Below are positions 1-5,959 of a DNA stretch of 14,508 nucleotides, one piece after another (the stretch's first letter is position 1; every line of letters starts with the position of its first letter). Where the stretch lies: assembly GCA_950071955.1 (NCBI GenBank), contig CATMOC010000028.1, positions 1 through 14,508 of the forward strand, read 5' to 3'. Made by a program: the position numbers and the translations under genes. The notes beneath the pieces are model-generated. The model saw nothing but the letters and a program-made list of their open reading frames with translations, was not told where the DNA came from and did not search any database. The DNA is from an uncultured Mesorhizobium sp. GTDB taxonomy: Bacteria; Pseudomonadota; Alphaproteobacteria; Rhizobiales; Rhizobiaceae.

Positions 1-130
1 CTTCAGCATAGTTGCCCAGTCGATGGTGCCGTGGCCGACATCGCTCCAGCCGTCCTCGTCCAGGCCTTGGCCCGGCTTGGCGATGTCCTTGACGTGCACC
101 GCCACGATGCGCTTGCCGAAGCGGTCGATC
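1..130 (-). pseudogene. Sugar phosphate isomerase/epimerase, internal fragment
   Basis: Read on the minus strand from about base 129 down to 1, this stretch encodes about 43 residues containing RIVAVHVKDIA, DEDGWSDVGHGTIDW and MLK. These are the family motifs of TIM-barrel sugar phosphate isomerases/epimerases (xylose isomerase-like, AP endonuclease 2 superfamily), where His and Asp residues in such loops bind the catalytic metal. The fragment corresponds to the second half of such a protein, and its C-terminus lies beyond the left edge. Above base 130 the frame stays open but the residues (VSVDEFQQRRLG) no longer resemble the family, so the N-terminal half is missing. The plus-strand gene that starts at the same place is also truncated, so the two genes meet head to head. 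Family assignment is from recalled motifs; whether the break is biological or an assembly artefact cannot be told here. Confidence 0.72.
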
Positions 131-864
131 CCGAGACGCCGCTGCTGGAATTCGTCCACGCTCACACAGAGAGGCTCGGCATCGACGTCTCGCAGGCGGT
201 GCCGTCCGGCCTACTCGCGGGGATCGACAGCACTTTCGCCAGCGCCGGGCGCATCCGCGACCGCTTCTCGCCGGACGGATGGATGGCGCTGAAAGACCTT
301 TCCAAGACCGTCCATCGTTTTGCCGGAGCGGTGCAGCCGGGAGACGACGCCGCCCGGGCCATGTCGGTCCTGTTGCGCAAGATCGCGGGCTTCTCGGGCC
401 TGGTGCACGAGAACATGTACCGCTTCACCGGATGGCGGTTCCTCGAAATCGGGCGGCGCCTGGAGCGCGGCATCCAGATGTCGCGCCTGCTCGGCAGCAT
501 GACTTCCGCGGACGCGCCCCAGGGAGCCCTGGAGATGCTGCTCGAGATCGGCGACAGCATCATTTCGCACCGCCGCCGCTATTCCGTGCACGCCGGACGG
601 CTGACGGTAATCGATCTCCTGGCGCTCGACCCCTATAATCCCCGCGCCGTGCTGTTCCAGCTCGAGGTGCTGAAGGCGGAGATCGAACTTCTGCCGAACG
701 CGATGCGGCACGGGGTCCGTTCGGACCTCGCCAAGGAGATCCTGCGACTGCACACGGAGTTTGCCATCCGCGAACCCGAGGACTTCACGCCCGATCTGTT
801 CCGGCTGGCCGGACAGGAACTCGGGGACCTGGCGAGCCTCATCGACGCGACATATTTCGGATGA
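31..864 (+). CDS. Alpha-E domain protein, 5'-truncated
   Basis: Helical alpha-E (DUF403) protein of unknown biochemical role. In many bacteria it is encoded with, or fused to, a circularly permuted ATP-grasp ligase and a transglutaminase-like protein in a predicted peptide-synthesis or modification cluster. Supporting motifs are SPDGWMALKDLS, ENMYRFTGWRFLEIGRRLERG (the family's most conserved stretch), DSIISHRRRYS, LLALDPYNPRAVLFQLEVL and a LASLIDATYFG end. The frame is open from base 1 and the first possible start is GTG at 31, but residues before about base 126 are only the antisense of an isomerase fragment. Real alpha-E coding therefore starts near 126 and covers roughly 245 residues, against about 310 for a full protein; the N-terminal helix bundle is missing. 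The stop lies 10 bases before the next start, implying co-transcription. Likely non-functional if the junction is real. Confidence 0.85.
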   Translation: MADIAPAVLVQALARLGDVLDVHRHDALAEAVDPETPLLEFVHAHTERLGIDVSQAVPSGLLAGIDSTFASAGRIRDRFSPDGWMALKDLSKTVHRFAGAVQPGDDAARAMSVLLRKIAGFSGLVHENMYRFTGWRFLEIGRRLERGIQMSRLLGSMTSADAPQGALEMLLEIGDSIISHRRRYSVHAGRLTVIDLLALDPYNPRAVLFQLEVLKAEIELLPNAMRHGVRSDLAKEILRLHTEFAIREPEDFTPDLFRLAGQELGDLASLIDATYFG

Positions 865-874
865 TGCGCGCGCC

Positions 875-1759
875 ATGATCTACGACGTGCGTCTCCTGCA
901 GAGCTACCGCTACGAGAGCCCCGTGGCCGGGGGCCGGCACGTGATCCGGGTCGCGCCGCTGACGCGGCCGGGCGAGCAGCGCGTGGTCGCGGTGTCGCTG
1001 AGCTTCGACCCGGAGCCCGCCGAGCGCTCCGACATCACGGACTTCTTCGGCAACCAGGTCTCCGCCATCACCTACCGCAACGCCCACGATGCGCTCGACA
1101 TCCGGATGTCGGCGCGCGTCACCGTGGAACGGTCTCCGCCCGACGAGACGCGGTCAGTTTCGCTGGCCGACCTGCCGCGGGACCTGGAGCGATGCCTCTC
1201 GCTGGCCGCCGATTCGCCTCATCACTTCCTCGCCGCCAGCCCGCTCGTCGCGCTCGATGCCGAGATCGCGGCCTACGCTGCCGCGGCCGTACGCGGGCAG
1301 ACCACCGTCGCGGGCGCCGCCATGGTATTCTGCCGCCACATACACGAGGACTTTTCCTACGATCCGAAGGCCACGGACGTCCGCACGCCGCCGCGTCAGG
1401 CATTCCGCCTCAGGCGGGGTGTCTGCCAGGACTTCAGCCACGTCATGATCTCCGGCCTGCGCAGCCTCGGCATTCCCGCCGGCTACGTCAGCGGCTATCT
1501 CCGCACAATACCACCGCCCGGGCGCGAGCGGCTGGAAGGCGCGGACGCCATGCACGCCTGGGTGAAGGTGTGGTGCGGAGCCGGCGCGGGATGGCTGGAG
1601 TTCGACCCGACCAACGCGATCGCCGCCGGCAACGACCACATCGCAGTGGGCTACGGCCGCGACTACTCCGACGTCGCGCCGATCATCGGCGTCCTGCGGA
1701 CCATCGGCAGCCAGGAGGCCAAACACTCGGTGGACGTGATCCCGGTCGCCGATCCCTAG
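875..1759 (+). CDS. Transglutaminase-like cysteine protease family protein
   Basis: A 294-residue cytoplasmic protein with no signal peptide. Residues 1-85 (starting MIYDVRLLQSYRYESPV) are the bacterial transglutaminase N-terminal beta domain. Residues about 150-255 are the transglutaminase core, with a papain-like triad visible as Cys184 (GVCQDFSHVM), His227 (MHAWVKVW) and Asp244 (LEFDPTNA). The fold cleaves or transfers amide bonds; the substrate of this subfamily is unknown. Start ATG 875 is chosen because it fits the family N-terminus and lies 10 bases after the alpha-E stop; a longer frame back to 761 only overlaps that gene. Members are regularly encoded with an ATP-grasp ligase, alpha-E and the proteasome-like peptidase Anbu, described as a predicted amidoligase/peptide-modification system. 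No Anbu gene follows here. Family is certain; role is inferred. Confidence 0.93.
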   Translation: MIYDVRLLQSYRYESPVAGGRHVIRVAPLTRPGEQRVVAVSLSFDPEPAERSDITDFFGNQVSAITYRNAHDALDIRMSARVTVERSPPDETRSVSLADLPRDLERCLSLAADSPHHFLAASPLVALDAEIAAYAAAAVRGQTTVAGAAMVFCRHIHEDFSYDPKATDVRTPPRQAFRLRRGVCQDFSHVMISGLRSLGIPAGYVSGYLRTIPPPGRERLEGADAMHAWVKVWCGAGAGWLEFDPTNAIAAGNDHIAVGYGRDYSDVAPIIGVLRTIGSQEAKHSVDVIPVADP

Positions 1760-1901
1760 GGCCAATAGCGTCACGGACATTTCATCGCCCTGCATCGGCA
1801 AGTTTCCGCTCCGGATTCGGAAGCATCAATTCGCCTGTCGCGCCCCGTTTGCGTCAATCTTGTCGCATTCGGGGCATCTTAAAGGCTGCCGAAGTTGCAC
1901 A

Positions 1902-1914
1902 TTCCGCTGCGGAA
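1902..1914. promoter_or_regulatory. Candidate operator, perfect inverted repeat
   Basis: TTCCGC-T-GCGGAA is a perfect 6-base inverted repeat with a one-base centre, ending 16 bases before the TTGACA element. A looser copy of the same half-sites (TTCCG, nine bases, CGGAA) lies at 1804-1822. The position just upstream of the -35 suits a regulator of the transporter operon, but no regulator gene is adjacent, so the binding protein is unknown. Confidence 0.35.
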
Positions 1915-1930
1915 CTGGGCCGATGGCGCT

Positions 1931-1962
1931 TTGACATCAAGGACCGGATGGGGAATGCTAAT
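1931..1962 (+). promoter_or_regulatory. Candidate promoter of the importer operon
   Basis: A perfect TTGACA (1931-1936) is followed by an AT-richer ATGCTAAT (1955-1962) that can serve as the -10, with a spacer of 18-20 bases depending on the hexamer chosen. Transcription would start near 1968, leaving a leader of about 30 bases that contains the GGGAGA ribosome site. The spacer is longer than ideal, so this is a moderate call. Confidence 0.42.
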
Positions 1963-1996
1963 TGGCGAAAAGCCAAAAACATAACGGGAGATTGGA

Positions 1997-3652
1997 ATGA
2001 GTTTCTACAAGAGCAACGGCGACAGGGTACCTGCCCACGTCATGGAAATGGCTGAATCCGCAAAGGCCGGGAAGATCGACCGCCGCGAATTCCTCGCCAT
2101 GGCCAGCGTCTTCGGGGCGTCGACCGCAATGGCCTACGGCATGCTCGGTCTCGCCGCGCCGACCCCGGCGCTGGCGCAGGACGAGCCGAAGAAGGGCGGC
2201 GTGCTGAAGGTCGCCATGTGGGTCAAGGATCCCAAGGATCCGCGCACGGCCGACTGGTCGGAGATCGCCAACGCCGAGCGCCAGACGCTTGAGCCGCTGG
2301 TCAAGTACACCAAGGACTACACGTTCGAGCCCTACCTGCTCGAGAGCTGGGACGTGAACGACGACGCCACCGAATACGTGCTGCACGTGCGTCCCGGCGT
2401 GACCTGGACGAACGGTGACACGTTCAACGCCGACGACGTCGTCTTCAACTTCACCCGCTGGGCCGACAAGAGCGCCGAAGGCAACTCCATGCCCGGTCGC
2501 CTGGGCAGCATCGTCGACGAGGCCTCGGGCAAGCTGCGCGAAGGCTCGGTCACCAAGGTCGACGACATGACCGTCAAGATCGCGCTCACCAAGGCCGACA
2601 TCGCGCTCATCCCGAGCCTTTGCGACTATCCCGCACTCGTGGTGCACCGCTCCTTCGACGAAACCGGCGCCAACTTCGTGCAGAACCCGATCGGCACCGG
2701 CCCGTTCGAGCTCGTCTCCTACGACGTCGGCCAGCGCGTGGTCTACAAGCGCCGCGAGAACGGCACCTGGTGGAACGGCGACGTATACCTCGACGGCGTC
2801 GAGTTCATCGACTACGGCACCGACCCGTCGGCAATGGTCTCGGCCTTCGAGGCCGGAGAGGTCCACACCAACCACGAGACCTCGGCCGACTACGTCCAGA
2901 TCCTGGAAGGGGTCGGCGCGGTAACGTCGGAGGCGGTCACCGCCTCGACGATCGTGGCGCGCACCAACGTCGCCAACAAGCCCTATGACGACCAGAAGGT
3001 CCGCAAGGCGCTTCAGCTCGCAGTCGACAACGCGACCGTGCTCGCGCTCGGCTACGGCAATGCCGGCGAGGTGGCCGAAAATCACCACGTCTGCCCGATC
3101 CATCCGGAATACGTGGCGCTGCCCAAGGTCGAGCGTGACATCGCGGCTGCCAAGGCCATGATGGAAGAGGCCGGCCAGATGGACTTTGAGCACGACCTCA
3201 TCACCGTCGACGAGGACTGGCACAAGAACACCGGCGACGCCATCGCCGCCCAGATCCGAGAGGCCGGCATCAAGGTGAAGCGCACGGTGCTGCCGGGCTC
3301 GACCTTCTGGAACGACTGGACGAAGTATCCCTACTCGATGACCAACTGGAACATGCGTCCGCTCGGCATCCAGGTCGTCGCGATCGCCTACCGTACCGGC
3401 GAGGCGTGGAACGAGGCGGCCTACTCCAATCCGGAACTGGACGCCGCCGTCGGCGAGGCGCTGTCGATCGCCGACGCCGAGAAGCGCAAGGAGGTCATGG
3501 GCAAGATCGAGCAGATCCTCCAGGACTCGGGCATCATCATCCAGCCCTACTGGCGCAAGCTCTACAACCACTCCATGCCCGTCGTGCAGAACCACGGCAT
3601 GCACCCGACCTTCGAGCACGATTTCGGCAAGGTCTGGCTTAAGGAAGCCTGA
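1997..3652 (+). CDS. ABC importer solute-binding protein, family 5 (peptide/opine type)
   Basis: A 551-residue periplasmic binding protein that captures the substrate and delivers it to the permeases encoded downstream. A Tat signal is visible: twin arginines at 29-30 in [12 protein letters not shown], a hydrophobic stretch, and an ALA|QD cleavage site after residue 60. The n-region before the arginines is unusually long (28 residues). The mature part has the SBP_bac_5 signature around residues 112-155 (PYLLESWDV, then [16 protein letters not shown]) and the [13 protein letters not shown] motif. Length is normal for DppA/OppA-type proteins. Tat export suggests folding before export. ATG 1997 is preceded by GGGAGA at proper spacing. 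The substrate cannot be read from the sequence: peptides, opines, sugars and other amino compounds all occur in this family. Family very sure, substrate unknown. Confidence 0.95.
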   Translation: MSFYKSNGDRVPAHVMEMAESAKAGKIDRREFLAMASVFGASTAMAYGMLGLAAPTPALAQDEPKKGGVLKVAMWVKDPKDPRTADWSEIANAERQTLEPLVKYTKDYTFEPYLLESWDVNDDATEYVLHVRPGVTWTNGDTFNADDVVFNFTRWADKSAEGNSMPGRLGSIVDEASGKLREGSVTKVDDMTVKIALTKADIALIPSLCDYPALVVHRSFDETGANFVQNPIGTGPFELVSYDVGQRVVYKRRENGTWWNGDVYLDGVEFIDYGTDPSAMVSAFEAGEVHTNHETSADYVQILEGVGAVTSEAVTASTIVARTNVANKPYDDQKVRKALQLAVDNATVLALGYGNAGEVAENHHVCPIHPEYVALPKVERDIAAAKAMMEEAGQMDFEHDLITVDEDWHKNTGDAIAAQIREAGIKVKRTVLPGSTFWNDWTKYPYSMTNWNMRPLGIQVVAIAYRTGEAWNEAAYSNPELDAAVGEALSIADAEKRKEVMGKIEQILQDSGIIIQPYWRKLYNHSMPVVQNHGMHPTFEHDFGKVWLKEA

Positions 3653-3670
3653 TCGTCCGACAGGCACCAT

Positions 3671-3695
3671 CGGGAGGGGCCTTGTGCCCCTCCCG
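3671..3695 (+). terminator. Intra-operon hairpin after the binding-protein gene
   Basis: A perfect 10-base-pair stem, CGGGAGGGGC / GCCCCTCCCG, with loop CTTGT lies 19 bases after the binding-protein stop and 48 bases before the first permease start. It is followed by TTCATT rather than a T-run, so it probably acts as a partial terminator or an RNA-stabilising 3' end that gives more binding protein than membrane components, as in other binding-protein operons. Confidence 0.65.
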
Positions 3696-3743
3696 TTCAT
3701 TCCGGAGGGTTAGGCGCCCCAACCCGAACAGGCAGGGGGATCG

Positions 3744-4781
3744 ATGCTTGCTTTCGTAGTCCGGCGACTGGGCACCATGGCGCTGACGATGCTGTGCCTC
3801 ACGCTCGTCGTCTTCTTCATGGTCAATCTCGAACCCAACCTGCGCAAGCTGTCGATCAGCCAGCTCGACATGCGGTCGTCCGACGAGCACATCGAAAGCT
3901 GGCTCCAGCGCAACGGCTACCGCGACAATTTCTTCATCCGCTATGGCCGCTGGCTGGGCGTCGTCCAGAAGCAGCCCAACGTGAACGCCGAAGGGCAGCC
4001 CGTCCCGCGCTTTTCCTACTGCAACGAGCCGGCTGAGCCGTATTACGGCGGAATCCTGCAAGGCGATTTCGGCTGTTCGACCAAGTTCAAGACGACGGTC
4101 GCGGCAAAGCTGTTTCCCGCGCTCGGCGCCACCGGCATCCTGATGTTCTGGGTCATGGCGACCATGGTGCCCATCGCGCTCCTGATCGGCATCCTCGCCG
4201 GCATGCGCGAGGGTACGAGGACGGATCGAAGTCTGTCCGTCGCCTCGATCACGACAACCGCCACGCCGGAATATGTCTCGGGCGTCATCTTCACCGTGAT
4301 CTTCGCCTCGTGGCTCGGCTGGCTGAACGGATCGGCCGCCTCGGCGACCGGGCCGGGGGGCATCACGTTTTCCAATTTCACGCTGCCGGTGATGACCATG
4401 GCCATCTACGGCATCGGCTACATCGCCCGCATGACCCGCGCCTCCATGGTCGAGGTCATGACGCAGCAATACATCCGCACGGCGCGCCTCAAGGGCCTGA
4501 GCTTCAGCTCGGTCGTGGTCAAGCACGCGCTGCGCAACGCGCTGATCGCGCCTTTCACCGTCATCATGCTGCAGTTTCCGTGGCTGCTCACCGGTGTGGT
4601 GATCGTCGAGGTCATGTTCCGCTACCAGGGCTTCGGCTACACGCTCGTGGAGGCCGCCGGCAACAACGACATCGACCTCCTGCTCGGCTGCTCGCTGGTC
4701 TCGGTCTTCGTGGTCCTGTCCACGCAGCTCATCTCGGACGTCGGATACGCCTACCTCAACCCGCGCATAAGAGTTCAATAA
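3744..4781 (+). CDS. ABC importer permease, OppB/DppB type
   Basis: A 345-residue inner-membrane channel subunit that pairs with the next gene's product. Six membrane segments are apparent: about residues 8-30, 130-152, 172-193, 209-228, 268-293 and 310-337. The cytoplasmic EAA coupling loop that docks on the ATPase is at about 237-267 (EVMTQQYIRTARLKGLSFS), with the family's ARxKG motif. The first periplasmic loop is long (about 100 residues) and carries ILQGDFG, the counterpart of the OppB LQGDLG motif, plus Cys93 and Cys111, which could form a disulfide. ATG 3744 is preceded by AGGGGG six bases upstream. The next permease starts 12 bases after the stop, so the two are translated together. 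Assignment to the family is firm. Confidence 0.95.
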   Translation: MLAFVVRRLGTMALTMLCLTLVVFFMVNLEPNLRKLSISQLDMRSSDEHIESWLQRNGYRDNFFIRYGRWLGVVQKQPNVNAEGQPVPRFSYCNEPAEPYYGGILQGDFGCSTKFKTTVAAKLFPALGATGILMFWVMATMVPIALLIGILAGMREGTRTDRSLSVASITTTATPEYVSGVIFTVIFASWLGWLNGSAASATGPGGITFSNFTLPVMTMAIYGIGYIARMTRASMVEVMTQQYIRTARLKGLSFSSVVVKHALRNALIAPFTVIMLQFPWLLTGVVIVEVMFRYQGFGYTLVEAAGNNDIDLLLGCSLVSVFVVLSTQLISDVGYAYLNPRIRVQ

Positions 4782-4793
4782 GAGGGGACGCGG

Positions 4794-5948
4794 ATGCAGC
4801 ACGAGTATGTCGGGACCGCCCAGATCATCCTGGGCGTCATCGCCCGTTTCTGGCCGGTCTGGCTCGCGCTCGCGATCGTCCTGATCGCCAGCATCACCTG
4901 GAAAAAACGGCTCGGCCTCTACGGCCAGCTCTTCGACACCGGCGTCGGCATCGCCGGCGTCGTCATCTGCCTGTTCTGGCTCTTCACCGCGATCTTCTCG
5001 GCCACGATTTCGCCGTTCGACCCGCTCGCGCAGGACGTCATGATGAAGGACGCGCTGCCTGGTGCGATCACGGGAGACGGGGGCGTCTACCTCTTCGGCG
5101 GCGACAAGCTCGCGCGCGACATCTTCTCGCGCATGGTCTACGGCAGCCGCATTGTTCTGATCATCGCCCCGGCCGCGACCGCCTTCGCCCTGATGGTCGG
5201 CATCACGCTCGGCCTTCCGGCCGGCTACTACGGCGGACGGATCGATTCCTTCCTGTCCTTCCTCGCCAACCTCGTGCTGGCCTTCCCGGTGATCCTGCTT
5301 TTCTACCTGCTGGTCACGCCGGGCATCATGGACACGCCGATCCCCTATTCGATGGCGGGCGTGTTCTTCCTGTTCCCGATCATCTTCTTTTCGGTGCTCT
5401 TCTACACCCGCTACAAGAACCGCCCCGAGCGGTTCTATCCGCAGATCGCCATCACGCTGATCCTCGGTTTCTGGATCTATGCCGGGCTGGTGTTCGACGC
5501 CGATCCGCTCGGCATCATCTCGATCCGCCCGAACGAGCTCAACATCTTCGTGGCCGTGGTCTTCGCCTCGTCGCCGGGCGTGTTCCGCATCGTTCGCGGG
5601 CTGGTCATGGACATCAAGACGCGCGACTACGTGGCCGCCGCCCAGACGCGCGGCGAAAGCCCGTGGTACATCATGCTGTGGGAGATCCTGCCCAACGCCC
5701 GCGGGCCGCTGATCGTCGATGCGTGCCTGCGGATCGGCTACACCACGATCCTGCTCGGCACGCTCGGCTATTTCGGCCTCGGCCTTGCGCCCGAGAGCCC
5801 CGACTGGGGGACGGCCATCAAGGATTCCAGCCGTCTGCTGCGCGCCTACATCCACCCGGCGCTGCCGCCGGTCATCGCGCTCATGTCGTTCGTGCTCGGC
5901 CTCAACCTGCTCGCCGACGCGCTGCGCGAACAGTCGCTGAAGGACTGA
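4794..5948 (+). CDS. ABC importer permease, OppC/DppC type, with extra membrane segments
   Basis: A 384-residue second channel subunit. The core OppC features are present: FDPLAQD followed by LFGGDKLARDIFSRMVYGSR (family motif LGTDxLGRDxxSRxxxGxR, here with an unusual GGDKLAR), several membrane segments, and an EAA loop at about 273-306 (DIKTRDYVAAAQTRGES), ending in LLADALREQSLKD. It is about 80 residues longer than a typical DppC. There is an additional N-terminal membrane helix (about 10-35) before the usual first one, and an inserted stretch of about 75 residues (roughly 180-255) with two hydrophobic segments and a short polar loop (YTRYKNRPERFYP). ATG 4794 has AGAGGGG upstream. The ATPase gene starts 11 bases after its stop. 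The function of the additions is unknown. Confidence 0.94.
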   Translation: MQHEYVGTAQIILGVIARFWPVWLALAIVLIASITWKKRLGLYGQLFDTGVGIAGVVICLFWLFTAIFSATISPFDPLAQDVMMKDALPGAITGDGGVYLFGGDKLARDIFSRMVYGSRIVLIIAPAATAFALMVGITLGLPAGYYGGRIDSFLSFLANLVLAFPVILLFYLLVTPGIMDTPIPYSMAGVFFLFPIIFFSVLFYTRYKNRPERFYPQIAITLILGFWIYAGLVFDADPLGIISIRPNELNIFVAVVFASSPGVFRIVRGLVMDIKTRDYVAAAQTRGESPWYIMLWEILPNARGPLIVDACLRIGYTTILLGTLGYFGLGLAPESPDWGTAIKDSSRLLRAYIHPALPPVIALMSFVLGLNLLADALREQSLKD

Positions 5949-5959
5949 GGGAGACCATC

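Larger units (their letters stand above)
1760..1996. other. Intergenic region before the importer operon
   Basis: A 237-base stretch with no gene. It holds two TTCCGCT-containing inverted repeats (1804-1822 and 1902-1914) and a promoter-like element just before the solute-binding protein gene. No clear terminator for the transglutaminase gene is seen. Confidence 0.6.

Noticed and set aside
1958..3700. 580-codon minus-strand open frame across the binding-protein gene
   Set aside because: It is the antisense shadow of a GC-rich gene: Val/Asp/His/Gly-rich with no domain logic, while the plus strand encodes a complete solute-binding protein.
3639..5855. 738-codon minus-strand open frame across both permease genes
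   Set aside because: Composition is Asp/His/Arg/Glu-rich antisense of membrane helices. No start context or motif; both permeases on plus are unmistakable.
4310..5959. Long in-frame N-terminal extension of the ATPase gene
   Set aside because: The extension reads Arg/His/Pro-rich because it is a wrong frame through the two permease genes; ATG 5960 has a ribosome site and a normal ATPase N-terminus.
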